Shown one piece after another: positions 13,878-26,200 of a stretch of DNA of 64,000 bases (its first letter is position 1; each line of letters opens with the position of its first letter). A program made the translations under genes and the position numbers. Source of the stretch: Mimachlamys varia (Eukaryota > Mollusca > Bivalvia > Pectinida > Pectinidae); assembly GCA_947623455.1 (NCBI GenBank), contig OX392534.1:38755426-38819425 (forward strand), read 5' to 3'. The notes under the pieces were generated by a model. That model did not search any database, had not been told where the DNA came from, and saw only the letters and a list, made by a program, of their open reading frames with translations.

Positions 13878-14608
13878 ACAGTCAAACCTGCTCTAACGAC
13901 CGCCTGTCTATAACGACTGCCTGCCTATAACGACCGATTTTCAGATTCCCCGTGAGATTTCACTATATAACGACCATCTGTATAACGACCACCTGTCTAA
14001 TGTGGCTAACGACCGGTAATTTTGGACCGACGGTCGCTAGTTCGCTTTCTATAACGACCGATTTTCAGATTCCCCGTGAGATTTCATTATATAACGATCA
14101 TCTGTTTAACGACCACCAGTCTAATGTGGCTAACGACCGGTAATTTTGGAACGACGGTCGCTAGTTCGCTTCCTATAACGACCGATTTCGCGATCGGGTG
14201 AACATATTTTGATCTCACATTTGGCTGTCAGCCGTTCCGGTCACCCGTCGCATATGTACAGCTCCGTACAAAATGTCCGGTATTTGCGTACATGATTCAC
14301 TAGTAGAAAATACTATAAATGTTGAAAATATGAGTTGTAAAACACATTGACTGAAGATAATACTATTTTATGACAAGTGAAAACTTTCCGGTGAGCCCAT
14401 TCACTGCTGCATCAGTTTTCGACAATATCCTGCATTTTGATTGGCTACTGATAGCGACGATCTAGGTTATTTCCTAACCTGAATAACGCGTAGTGCTTTC
14501 CAGTATCAGTGTAGTCATATGATACGATTGAACGGCGATGCATCATTCGTGTTCTCGTTTATGCAGGCCTGTTCGCGACCCGTGTGTTAGGCCGTAATCG
14601 TCAGAATT

Positions 14609-14970
14609 ACCGTCAACCCAGTACACTGCCGACTCTATCGATGTCTAGACGCAGAGACTACCAAATTGTTCATTTTATAGAAAACGTGGAAGATTAAGTC
14701 TTATGTAAGATTTAATTGAATAATTCATGAATGATATTGCCGTGAAAACATCGTTTATTTCAATTATCAGTATTAGACCTGTGCCTTCGCTGGTGTCAAC
14801 AGATCTTCATCGTAACTCGCGCGAGGTGTCAATCAATGTCAAGCCTAATTAACGAGGCATTGTGTTATGTTTTCAAAGTTTCCTACTCAAAGGTGTTTGT
14901 TTTATTAACCTTGAATGCCTACTCACCTGGTTGGTGCTATCATAATCATTCCGACTTGACGTTTTTTTTA
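14609..14970 (+). repeat. Direct repeats A (copy 2) and B (copy 1), contiguous
   Basis: Here repeat A (to 14,763) runs straight into repeat B (TTAGACCTGTGCCTTCGCTG onward) with no insertion. This is an empty version of the site at which the pogo-like element sits in the flanking copy. Confidence 0.85.
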
Positions 14971-15035
14971 GAAAAAGAACAACAAACTCAACCAAGAATT
15001 CACAAATGTAAAAAAATGAACATGAATATTATTAA

Positions 15036-15163
15036 ATAGGGCATTCATCATACCATTTTAAGATGTTTTAAAAAATATAGATTTAAACCTAAAAATACTA
15101 TTATAAGAATACATTTCAAAACAAAAAGTTTGACTTCTGAAAATGTTATACTGAATGCCCTAT
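15036..15163. mobile_element. 128-bp TTAA-flanked MITE (piggyBac-like)
   Basis: Left end ATAGGGCATTCA and right end TGAATGCCCTAT are exact inverted repeats, each flanked by TTAA (15,032-15,035 and 15,164-15,167). It is nested inside the pogo-like element. The TTAA target is typical of the piggyBac superfamily; assignment rests on that and the ends alone. Confidence 0.75.
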
Positions 15164-15301
15164 TTAATGACAAGTCATTTATGACATTTTCAATTAAAGT
15201 GGTTGGTCCAAAAATCTCGACCTGTCTATAAAGGCAACCTGTCTATAGTGACCGTTTTTCTGTCTCCCCTTGAGCGGTCTTTATAGACAGGTTTGACTGT
15301 A

Positions 15302-15500
15302 TCTGTATTGGGCCTGTGCCTTCGCTGGTGTCAACAGATCTTCACCGTAACTCGCGCGAGGTGTCAATCAATGTCAAGTCTAATTAACGAGGCATTGTGT
15401 TATGTTTTCAAAGTTTCCTATTCAAAGGTGTTTGTTTATATAACCTTTAATGGCGACTTACCTGGTTGATGCTATCATTCCGGCTTGACGTTTTTTTCAA
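15302..15500 (+). repeat. Direct repeat B, copy 2 (right of the pogo-like insertion)
   Basis: Starts TCTGTATTGGGCCTGTGCCT and matches 14,763-14,970 over about 190 bp through TTGACGTTTTTTT. Confidence 0.85.
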
Positions 15501-16133
15501 AAAAAATTTATTTTTTATTTTTTCATTTTTGGACCATAAAAAGTACCTGCGCACTATACGCGAGTGCGCACTATACGCGAGAAATTACGGTATCAAAATT
15601 GAAACTTCGCTAATAGCAAAAGGCACAACTAGGGCACTATAGCCTGATATGTATGAGAAGTTTTGATGAGAACTGCTGAATGGTTTTCAAGATATAGCCT
15701 GGAAAATCCCCTCAAACAGACACGCATGGACTGACAGATGAATTCAATATCCCCGCAAACGCATTTCATGTGGGGATGAAAATCTGATTATCCCCCCCTG
15801 TTCTCTGGCTGTCGAGACAGCCTCGGGTGCCAACTACCATCTGATTTTCTCAGGTAATGTTTTTATGGATAAAAAATTAGCAGGTAAAAATATAATGCAA
15901 CATGAAGAGTGATTAATTGTGGTTTAACGGTCGTGTTATAAGATCTGACCGACTGTAGCTATATAGTAGCTCCAGGTGCTGTATCAGAGAAATGCTATTT
16001 GTAGCCATGGCATTATCCGAGTGATAATGGATTTATTTGCAAGTGACTCTGGATCTGCAAATGACTACATAATTAATATATTTTTATCATTCAGGTAAAG
16101 GAATATAACGTATGGTGTACTTACATGTATATA

Positions 16134-16310
16134 CAGCAAAACCCCACTTACTCGAACCTGGTTTACTTGAATGCCCCTCATTCTTTGAACAGTTTGTTTG
16201 GCCCCGACTGAGTTTGTACATATTCAACCAACCCTGGATTATTCGAATACCATGTATTCCTCAAACTATTTATCAGGTCCCCACAAGTTCGAGTAAGTGG
16301 GGTGTTACTG
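16134..16310. mobile_element. 177-bp pogo/Tigger-like MITE
   Basis: Left end CAGCAAAACCCCACTTACTC and the reverse complement of the right end, CAGTAACACCCCACTTACTC, pair for about 26 bp. TA flanks both sides (16,132-16,133 and 16,311-16,312). It contains no coding sequence. Confidence 0.85.
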
Positions 16311-16312
16311 TA

Positions 16313-17080
16313 TGTGTTTTTCCATTAGGTAAGTACCATAACTAAATTTATATTGGTACAAATATACCCGGAGTGAGATTTGTTAGTCATTAGGAATTTG
16401 GTCCATCACGCTGTTATAATATTCTTGATATAGGGCCTGACAGATACCTATTAAGCAGTATGGATTATATACAGGGCCACGGGGCATCTACAGACCTTTT
16501 AAGGCCGATATTGACAATAATCTTTTCAGGATGCTGCACCTTCTAAAGCCCACTAGGAATGTCAACATCGACATAACTAACAGGTTCTTCAGTCGGAAAC
16601 AAATTGAAATTGATCCTGAAATGATGTCTGTAAATCTAACACATTACTTTTGGTGCACCAAACCAATTTTAGAATAATCATATACATTATATGAAATAGG
16701 AAAAAAACATTTCCTGTTTAATAAAAAACAACCTGGATTAATTTCAGTAATTTTTATCCAGTGCAAGAAACAAAGATCAGAGACTAGGCAGGGAATCTTG
16801 AAATATTGAAGAATTTTTACGCCATGTTCCGTTATAATCACGTCTCTATCACCTTTCACACTCCAGGGGCTCAATCTCCATTAGATGCAAATTTTACAGT
16901 TTCGACACATGTGACATTAAATTGTGCACAGCACTAATGGCATGGTATTAACAGAAATGAATCATTCAGTCACAATTCTGCATTGAATTTCTGTTTTTTT
17001 TTCTTTTCTTTTTTAAGAAAATAAGTGATCGTAGTTACATTTCTCCTTGTTAGTATACGTAGTACAGGGAAATCACAACT
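16313..17080. other. No gene recognised
   Basis: AT-rich sequence with only short, unsupported open frames. I see nothing more in it. Confidence 0.5.
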
Positions 17081-17863
17081 ACTGCCATTTTTGAAACTTG
17101 TAATATTGTAAATGTGGGTTTTTTGAAACTGTGACATTGTAATCTGTTTTTGAAACTATAACATTTTTATGTGGCGTTTTTAAAACTGCAACATTGTAAT
17201 CTGCCATTTTTGAAACTATAACATTGTAATTTGACATTTTTGAAACTGTGACATTGTAATCTAATGTTTTTGAAACTGTATCATTGTAATCTAATGTTTT
17301 TGAAACTGTATCATTGTAATCTAATGTTTTTGAAACTGTACCATTGTAATCTGCTGTTTTTGAAACTATAACATTGTAATTTGACATTTTTGAAACTAAA
17401 ACATTGTAATGTGGCATTTTTGAAACTGTATCATTGTAATCTAATGTTTTTAAAATGTAACATTGTAATCTACTGTTTCTGAAACTATAACATTGTAATC
17501 TGCTGTTTTTGAAACTGTAACATTGTAATCTGCTGTTTTTGAAATTGTAACATTGTAATCTGCTGTTTTTGAAACTGTAACACTGTAATCTGCTGTTTTT
17601 GAAAATGTAACATTGTAATCTAATGTTTTTTGAAACTGTAACATTGTAATCTAATGTTTTTGAAACTGTAACATTGTAATCTGCTGTTTTTGAAACTGTA
17701 ACATTGTAATCTAATTTTTTTGAAACTGTTACATTGTAATCTGCTGTTTTTGAAACTGTTACATTGTAATCTAATGTTTTTTTGAAACTGTAACACTGTA
17801 ATCTAATGTTTTTGAAACTGTAACATTGTAATCTGCTGTTTTTGAAACTGTAACATTGTAATC
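17081..17863. repeat. 30-bp minisatellite, about 26 copies
   Basis: The unit contains CATTGTAATCTGCTGTTTTT followed by GAAACTGTAA. The main alternatives are CTGCTG versus CTAATG. On the minus strand the unit has no stop, so it yields repetitive frames at 17,079-17,417 and 17,450-17,644 that are not genes. Confidence 0.95.
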
Positions 17864-19084
17864 AAGCTGTTCAGGATTGTATTTCCCAATATATACACTT
17901 TGAGTTAAATACATGTAACATGCACCTGCACTAATATTCTTAAAGGTGCCTTAAGACAATAATTCAACACACCTCATGCAGTGTCTTTCATGGTTACATT
18001 TATTTGCATTATTTCCAAACATATTACATAATTTTCTGTTTAAACATAAGATTACAGGAAAAAGAATAAAATGGCTAATATTATTTCCATTAAATCTATT
18101 GAATCTAGGCTTATTTTACAAGATAGATTTTTAGGAATGGCTGTCACAGTCACTTTATGACGTAATTCAAAACAGAAAATGTTATCTACCATATTAGGAG
18201 CTGTGATAAACACCCAGGGCTGTTATAAAACAGCCTTAAATTGGGGAGCTTATTAGATTAAAGTGGAACTAAAACTAACTACAGTTTAACGGGACTTTTG
18301 AACATACCAGTGAGGCTGAAAGTTTATATATCAACTGTTTTTATCTCCTTCAAGGGGATCCTGTTTGACAATGCTCACCTGAGACATAAATCCCAGATTA
18401 AAAGTATAACTGTAAATTATTGAGCAGGGCTGGTCATGTGTTGGACGGCGTGGGGTAAGATCTCGAGGTTTATTGAATTTCGCTAAAAGAAGAATTCTCT
18501 CTATTTCAATTGCACAATGACAAAGGATTTACAATCAAACTTTGTTACATCGAACTTGTACATTACACTTGAAGACCCCATTTTATTCAAATTATTTTGC
18601 TTGTCCCTGTCAAACTCCATATCAAACATTTGCAAACTTGCTTATGCACCTGTAACTTTAATACTTGTATAACTCAAAGTTTTCTGAAAGAAACTAACAA
18701 AAGTGTCATAAGGCAAAATTCTTGTTACCTCCCTTCTCATTTCCAAAGTGAAAGACTTTATTGTATTACAAAGCAAAAATAATGCAGTGTGATAAAAATT
18801 GGCTCAATTGTAATGTCACAAAAGAAGCTCAATTTTCATTCTCCTAAAACATGAAATCCTACAAGGTTTGGAAGAAATTTATGTAAAGGACAATAACTCT
18901 TCCAAATATAGTCAAATCTAACCATGTTCTAGAGAACAAAGCTTCATATGTCCTGATGAATGAATGGGCAAAGATTGAAAGAAACTGGTTGAAAACTGTG
19001 GGAAGATGTCTCAGGAAAAGTAAGAGTTTACAACGGATGGACAAATGCCGGACAGACGGATGGAAAACACATTACCATGAAAAA
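17864..19084. other. No gene; possible dispersed-repeat fragment at its end
   Basis: The stretch is mostly unique AT-rich DNA. The end (about 18,890-19,065) contains AATGGGCAAAGATTGAAAG and then GGACAGACGGATGG. This resembles the GACGG-type tract near the 3' end of the dispersed repeats at 1-325 and 61.2-61.8 kb, so it may be another fragment of that class. Confidence 0.35.
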
Positions 19085-19292
19085 TTCTTTTTCTCCATCA
19101 CTATTTCACATGGGAATTTTCCCTTGTATGAGATTTTAAAATTTGAAGAGCACATAATTTTTTTTTTCTCCATCACTTTTTCACATAGGAATTTCTCCCT
19201 GTATGAGATTTTAAAATTTGAAGAGCGCATAAAATTTTTTTTTCTCCATCACTATTTCACATAGGAATTTCCCCCTGTATGAGATTTTTATT
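19085..19292. repeat. Tandem repeat of about 75 bp, 3 copies
   Basis: CTCCATCACT begins units at 19,092, 19,169 and 19,243. Each continues with TTCACATAGGAATTTC-like and GTATGAGATTTTAAAATTTG-like text. Poly-T length differs between copies. Confidence 0.85.
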
Positions 19293-19315
19293 AAGCACAC
19301 CTCTTTTGTGTTTTC

Positions 19316-19336
19316 ATAAGCACACAGTGTGCTTAT
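19316..19336. repeat. Perfect 21-bp palindrome
   Basis: ATAAGCACAC and GTGTGCTTAT pair around a central A. A related half-site, TTAAGCACAC, lies 27 bp upstream. No function is evident. Confidence 0.6.
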
Positions 19337-19815
19337 AATGTGAAATATGGTACAATAAAAAGATCACTGAATATGATACAGTATATATAATGGAAGAAGA
19401 GCATATATATAAAACAAGAAGAACAGCATACTTCATTAAAGTGTCATTCTCCAAAAGTAACCTAAATAGAATCTTTTTCTGTGATACAGAAACTTGACAA
19501 GATTCAAGGTCGTGGTGACCTTATACCAGAGACCATTAGGCTAAATTTTACAAATGCATTACCATGGCATGATTCAGGACCAGAACATGTAAATTGGCCC
19601 ATTAACCTAACATGGTTAGGTCCATGTATTTCATTAAGGCATATCTGAGAGACAGCGAAGAGTCAGTCTGGATGATATTGGGTTAAAAGGAAGAAAGGCT
19701 ATCTGCCTGTGTGCATGTATGAATCTTACCATATCACAATCTTTATCATTTTACTAGAATTGTACCAAGATCATTGCACACTTTATAAAAAAAGTTCTAA
19801 ATCTGTTGTCAGTAG

Positions 19816-20153
19816 TTTTATCAATACTGACCACTACACTATTATCAGTATTGACTACTACTGTTATCAGTACTGACCACTACACTGTTATCAATACTGA
19901 CCACTACACTATTATCAGTATTGACTACTACTACTGTTATCAGTACTGACCACTACACTGTTATCAATACTGACCACTACACTATTATCAGTATTGACTA
20001 CTACTCTGTTATCAATACTGACCACTACTCTGTTATCAATACTGACCACTACACTATTATCAGTATTGACTACTACTACTGTTATCAATACTGACCACTA
20101 CACTATTATCAGTATTGACTACTACTACTGTTATCAATACTGACCACTACTCT
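19816..20153. repeat. 24-bp minisatellite, left part (split by a 10.1-kb insertion)
   Basis: The unit is about 24 bp: ACTGTTATCAATACTGACCA then CTAC, with CAGTATTGACTAC variants. It stops at TCT (20,151-20,153), where the CACTG-ended element begins. The same array resumes with TCT at 30,255. Confidence 0.95.
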
Positions 20154-20749
20154 CACTGGGGGACCCTTACCGTTCAAAAAACGCATTTTTTCGTTCTGTT
20201 TTCAAATACCGTTCATTTCTTTAATTTTTGTGTTCATTTTCCGGGTTACCGTTCTCGTTTCACGGTGCACAGTTTATTTTTCAAATCATTGTTTACTTTT
20301 GAGGATCGTGTGTTGATTTTTCATTTACCTTGTTCATTATTGAAAAGGAGCGTTCATATTTTAAATTGGGTGTTTATTTTTCACGATCACCGTTTAATTT
20401 TCCCGATCACCGTTTACTGATTACGATCACCGTTCAATATTCGCGCTCACCGTTCACTGATTACGATCACCGTTTACTTTTCAGAATCCTTGTTCATTTT
20501 AAAATTGAGTGTTCACGTTTGGGGGAGCTGTGTTTATGTTTCAAGAACCGGTGTTCATTTTTCAAAACCGTTTAGTTTTCGTGGACGACCGTTCAATTTC
20601 TCCAGTGCCTTTTGTTCTGACCAGTCCTTTCATGTCTGCCGACCGGCTACGCTCCCGTCCACCTTACCTAATCCGGGCACCGTCAAACTTACCTGTGGTC
20701 TGTCAGAGCTCTCAACCGTGACGTACAGTACTTCCTGCAGCCCGAATCC
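20154..20749 (+). repeat. Left terminal inverted repeat (596 bp)
   Basis: Pairs with 29,659-30,254. From about 20,160 to 20,600 it is packed with diverged copies of an (A)CCGTTCA or (A)CCGTTTA core followed by T-rich text, for example GATCACCGTTCAATATTCGC and GATCACCGTTTACTGATTAC. These are spaced roughly 20-30 bp apart and resemble subterminal binding-site clusters of CACTA elements. The similarity stops after ATCC at 20,749. Confidence 0.9.
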
Positions 20750-21949
20750 ATTGGGTGAAGGGAATTAACTTTGGTCAGAAAATAGGCCTACAGTGTACAG
20801 TAACTTGTACGATGTTCAATACCGGAAATATAATCAACAAACGTATCGTAACAGAAAGCGCTTCTCGAATTCGGCGAACGGAACAGAAATAACGCTATCA
20901 AATATATCCGAAGCCTAACTGTCTGTAATTCCCGGGAAACAAACATTTTGTAATGAACTGGACGACTGTAAAAAAATGAATCTCACAAGAACATTCTCCA
21001 TTCATCTTTACGATAGAATACCATTACGTTTCGTCAATGCCGTGGTTTCGTGATGGTTCTACCCCAAAATAGACAGTGTACCTGATACGCAGGTGTCGAT
21101 CAGTTCCACCACGGACTTAGATAAGTCCGTGGTTCCACTAGATTACACGATTCTACTTCGAACAATGCAAGATTATTGCATCTTTATGATTATTCACATT
21201 AACATTATCTGTTTTTTCGCGTACACCATGTCAAAAGTTATCAGAACTTACCGATCAACATTTATTTTTAACCCGTGACATCTACCGGGACTGGCAATTT
21301 CATCTGTCTGTGCATATAGTAAATGATTGGTTGGTTTGAAATGTCAATCACACCTGAACACAGTAGCCCTCGTGACATAATGGGCGGATCTTACGCAACA
21401 CTTCGCATCCTGTGACTGAACAAGATATCAATTTATATTTGTGTATAAAAAATAACGACGGCCACATTGCGTAATGACAAAAAATATATGTAGACTTTTA
21501 ATAATAAGTGGCAGTCTGCAGTTGATTTACAGCATATTATTTTAGCTATAACGTTGACTTCGATTACATGTACTTATTTCCTGTTATTTCGTACGTATAA
21601 ATCGGAAACGGAAAGTATCACCTAATCGTAACTGTCGTCAACGATTATAGGTAATTCCTCGATTTGGTGTAGTTTGTTGAAAAATATACAATTTAATATT
21701 CCAAGGTCCAGTTTGTGTTTAAAGCTTTTACAATACCAAATACACTTATACTAAAATCATATAAACTATCCGTATTTCTTTACGGGTGGTAAAAATTGTA
21801 TAAATTATATACCAAGAAGTTACAGGCACGTACAGTATATCGTCCAACGAAAGGGCCATCAGGCCTCAATAACGGACGTACAAATATCGAAATCACTACG
21901 ACCCTGTATTAAAGTCGAAATGAATAAAATCTTGGTTTTTATTTTTCTA

Positions 21950-22055
21950 ATATATGTACTACAGTTTATATTTTGTATATATATATAGGGACGTATCTCA
22001 CATATACGTCCCTGATATATACCAGGTACACAAAATATAAACGGTAGTATATGTT
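21950..22055. repeat. Imperfect hairpin with ACGTCCC words, arms about 50 bp
   Basis: ATATGTACTACAGTTTATAT on the left pairs with ATATAAACGGTAGTATATG on the right. The centre is GGGACGTAT...ATACGTCCC around 21,989-22,014. The arms are diverged, so this is probably a small palindromic MITE. Confidence 0.6.
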
Positions 22056-22879
22056 TTTTTTTTTTTAATGTGGCTGAGAAGAGCCAGTGCCGGTCGCTTG
22101 ATTTGTTCCATAAATATGTTAACGTAATTTATAATACAAGCTGACGAAAGTTCAAAATGACTGTGAGGATTTGATCACGAGATTTTTTTTACTTGACTTA
22201 ATTGTAAAGCAAATCTATATTTCATCAGTACGTCTTAAAATGTTTCAATAATCATTATCTACACCAGGCATATCTGTATCTCTAAGTTGATCTTGCAATG
22301 CCAGCATTCCATACCACATTATACTATAAACTGCATTTCTTCCGTTTATAAAATTTATAACAAATGCAACAGGAATTCGGATACAACTGTTGAAAACTTC
22401 CTTTGTGTTCAATACGCAAGCTTCCGTATCCTATGCGTTATTATCAGAGACGTATACATGCATGTACTTATTATTTGATTTAATTCATTATTTAAGAAAT
22501 GCATACAAGACCCTTTGTTGGTAACATTTTTTTTTACGTTTTCTCAAGAAGCCAAAAAGAACGGGTACTGTTGAGATTCGTTTCTAACTGTACTATTAAC
22601 AAATGGCGTGGCTGGGGGTATTTCGATGTGCAAGCCCCGCGAAGTTTACAAGTAGGGAGGGGGGTACTTCGGGAAAGAATAACATTTGAACTTCAAGTGG
22701 TACCATTGTTTTAGACTTGTTTGAATAGACATTGCCTGGCCTCTCATTATACAAAATATTAATGCGAAAATGGAATACGAAATGTTTTATCCATATATAT
22801 ACGTTTCTTATGTCATTTACTCGTCAGTAAGTACATTGTAATAGCAAGAGACATTTAAAACCATCTTTGATATACATAC

Positions 22880-23098
22880 GTCTCACAGAGACCCAAGAAT
22901 TTTGACAGCTAGTTTTGTACCTAAACTAGGTTGTTTAAAGTAATTTTACACTTGGGGAGGGGGGGATCAATTTCCGATAAAAATGCCCTCTAAATGGTCA
23001 TAAAGGCTATCACTGAGCACTGAGAGGGCATTTGTATCGAAAATTGATCAGCCCCCTCCCCCAAAGTGTAATTCTCAAGTCCCTGTGATACGTCTCTG
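22880..23098. repeat. Palindromic MITE with a strong hairpin core (22,946-23,071)
   Basis: TTACACTTGGGGAGGGGGGG pairs with CCCCCTCCCCCAAAGTGTAA, and AAATGCCCTCT with AGAGGGCATTT. The loop is about 30 nt. Outside the core, ACGTCTCACAGAGACCCAAG (22,882) and the reverse complement of CTCAAGTCCCTGTGATACGT (23,074-23,093) match imperfectly, extending the palindrome. A related end (ACAGCTAGTTTTG) recurs inverted near 28,560. Confidence 0.7.
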
Positions 23099-23290
23099 TA
23101 AGTGGTAATAAGTACTGTACATGTTATGTGATTATTTCAGCTCAGGGAGTTCTAAGAACTCTTGCTTGTTTTCTTAAAATTATGTACAATTAGAACAAGT
23201 CTAGTTTCACGAACGTTCCTAAACTTAAGGCATTGTCTTAACTGTAAATCGCCATAGAAAAGCATTTCAGAAGTTTCGAGAAAATCTTAA

Positions 23291-26200
23291 AGAGTAACTG
23301 TATTACTGAACCATCTTTCGTATATGGAAAGATTGATAAATAATAAGTGAGATGATTTTCACGACGATTTTATTTTTGTAAAAATTACGAAGTTTTGACC
23401 ATTTTACTAAATTTCACACCTGAACGTAAATCAGGAAAATCCCCGATTTTGCCATACGACCGGAAGTGACGTCACAACGGTAGCCGCACTGACCTAATTG
23501 AGTAGTCATTATATTAAAATTGTATGAATCGTATCACGACTTGTTATTTGTAGAGAGTCTTATATACAAGAATATGACACTGATTATATATCAAGGCCTT
23601 ACCTGATTTCGTTAATGATCTACTGATAATTGCAAGGTGTCATATGCCCCAGGGGACAGTAATTAGTGGGGAGGGGGCCCGGGTTCGGTAGTTCTTGTTC
23701 TTGTCAGGTATGCCGCAACGTGGTCATGGTCACTCGACCATAAATCAATTACCACCGGACTCGCTAATATGATTAACAGATTATTATTTTGTGGGGAAAA
23801 CTGTAAGACTTCAAAACATACACTTGATATGATTATGTATTAATTTTCTCATATTTTATTTCATATTACACCGCTAAAACAGCGTGTGTATTCACTGAAA
23901 CATATACGTCCCGACATGCATATATCAGCAGGAACTGATCATGACACCTATTGAAATGCACACTGAAAAATATTTATGCCTGTCGGTCGGCTTTGTAAAT
24001 ACAAAACAACGTAGAAATGACCTCAAACAAACAGGTAATGAAAAGGATATTGGTGTTACTATAGACCACGGACGTAGATATACTCTAATTCCATGTATAG
24101 ACTCTGAACTTCGAAAACCATATGTTTTATTGGACTTAAAAGAAGAACATTTAATTACATAATATAGAATCATGAGATAATCCTTTTTTATATGTACAAT
24201 GTACGTATATTGGAAAATAAAAATATGTATCTTTTATCAATGTTTTCGACCTGTATAACGTATTTGACGGGTATCACATTTCGGCTTCTTTTATCCATAA
24301 GTTCGAGAAATTATACCTGTGTATAAAAGTTTACAGCTTCCCATCCATTGATAATTTTGTATGTCTATGCAGTATATATATATATAAAAACAATTAAAAA
24401 GTATGCCTGAATATTGTAAAATAAAAGGAACATGAGCGAAATCTTGATGTTACCTGTCTTCAGGCATACACATCGAAATAGAAATCAATAATAATAATTC
24501 GAAGTTCTAATATACCGCTTTATCATGACCTGAAGATTGCCTCATAGAACAATTTATTTCAAATTCTGTTTGAGAAAAAATAAGATAAGGTCTTTGAAAA
24601 CCCCTGTATTTAACTGATTACTTAATTGGTTTTAATCCGCATTTTATTCATTTATAAAATATGAAATTATAACTGTGATACAGACAAATCATGCAAGTTT
24701 CGATATAATATGTCAAGTTGAATAGAAGAGTCAAATTCGAAATTTAATAAAGTGACATGTACATATGTACTGTGTGACTTGACGGCGGTTTCTGGAGATT
24801 TCAAAGGGTACTCTGGATAGTCTATGTTTCATTCAAAGTCGAGAACTACATATTGTAACTACAGATCTAGAGCACTCATTTTGAAGATATAAAGAGGGGA
24901 TAATAACCGCAATATACTCAACTATCACCAGTAGTTTAAACTTTGATAGCCCCCCCCCCCCCCCCATCTCCAAAGTTATTTACTTGCAACTGACCAGGTA
25001 GATTATCCCGCTTATCCGATTACGTAATTTAATGGACACTAATCTGAGATGTACAATATAATAAAATTCACTCTTGAATCATTTGACAAATGATCTGTAT
25101 AAAATTATATATGACACCAGGGACGTATATGTGCCTGATGATAAAGCTAGAGTATTACAATGTGATAGGTTAAAAATAATTTGAACAGTCAATATCTAAA
25201 CACTAAATTTTATGGTACGACACTTAATTTCACTATATATAATACATGTCGGATTAACAATTAATTAAACGGGCATCCCGCGAAAGTAAGCTTTTTTTCA
25301 TATTTTTTTTTCAAAATATTACATACACATATCGAGTGGGTATTCTTATGGACTACGACGATCGGATTCCACTGACATGTATTCATAAAATAAATAATTT
25401 CAAAATAACTAGTGGAATTCTAAAACGTCTGGCCAGACCTTCTGAATTGGGATTTCCACCTACCAACGCATGCGCAGCGAGCGCCGTTTCCTTTGTAAAC
25501 ACTCTATCTGTTATTACCGTTACACTACGATAAGGCCTAACTACTAAGCGAAAAGTTGCCGAATGGTCAAAATATGACACAAGACTGCGTTACAGAATCA
25601 TATTGAGAGATGGGAAGTAGTCTAAGGAGAAACTACCTGCTCTATTGTGTGTATGTTACATATTTCTTCTGTATAACGGTAACATGCACAAATAAAGCTT
25701 TGATTTGGTTTTGAGGCTACCCAAGGGGAAACTGTTTCAGTCTTCTGTTGCAAAATACGTGTGTACTATTAAACTTAAAAGTTTGTTTTATATTATTCTC
25801 TTTATAAAATCTTATGTTCCAGTAAAACAGTATGATTTAATTATATTGCTGGATAGAAAGACATTTTCAAATACTATATATACCATAACAGAAAAAAGTC
25901 GTTTGATTACGTTGTAAAACGGGACGTGCGACCGAGGTACATACGGCTTCAATTTGGACAAAAGGAATATAAAGATTTGTTTTCACGCGTAAAAAAGTGA
26001 TATTCATACTTAATCTATAAATTAGTGAAGGTACAAATATCATTGGGTTGCGACCCCGGTATTGAATTTGATACGAAGATATATACATAACTGGAAATTT
26101 AAAAAAAAAAAAAAAAAAAAGTTATATACAACATATACTTATATGTATATTCCATTCCTGCAGTTTTTTTTAAGTCATCGTCCTTTACAAGACGACAAAA

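Larger units (their letters stand above)
13879..15299. mobile_element. Pogo/Tigger-like TA-flanked element nested in the 2.6-kb element
   Basis: It starts CAGTCAAACCTG and ends CAGGTTTGACTG, with TA on both sides (13,877-13,878 and 15,300-15,301). The inner parts of both ends carry TATAACGACCG or TCTATAAAGACCG-like text. The left part contains a direct duplication of about 122 bp (13,928-14,050 and 14,050-14,172). No transposase reading frame remains. The internal stretch 14,609-14,970 resembles the host element on either side of the insertion. Confidence 0.75.
12975..15590. mobile_element. TA-flanked DNA transposon (non-autonomous), 2.6 kb including insertions
   Basis: The terminal inverted repeats are CCGTAATTTCTTGCGTATAG at the left and the reverse complement of CTATACGCGAGAAATTACGG at the right. 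They are flanked by TA at 12,973-12,974 and 15,591-15,592. Removing the element rejoins the interrupted module of the surrounding repeat, as in the intact module near 12,793. TA duplication and this style of end fit the Tc1/mariner/pogo group. No transposase frame is visible. Confidence 0.75.
12716..15800 (+). repeat. Outer dispersed repeat hosting a transposon nest
   Basis: Two to three similar modules of about 170-185 bp begin at 12,717, 12,900 and, after a large insertion, 15,686. Each starts with TTTTCAAGTTACAGCC-like text and contains GGGCACTATA. The 3' part has a GACAGACACGCATGG-like tract (about 15,716) and then an ATCCCC...GGGGAT hairpin (about 15,752-15,778). The second module is interrupted between 12,974 and 15,591. 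The uninterrupted first module near 12,793 supplies the empty-site comparison. Confidence 0.7.
20750..23290. other. Element interior, left part: no gene recognised
   Basis: AT-rich with no frame longer than 71 residues. It contains two long hairpins, listed separately, and repeated ACGTATA or ACGTCCC words (21,990, 22,010, 22,450, 22,882, 23,088). Confidence 0.6.

Noticed and set aside
23941..24162. 73-codon frame inside the 4.0-kb TTAA element as a transposase fragment
   Set aside because: The peptide shows no motif I can tie to a transposase family; too short to support.
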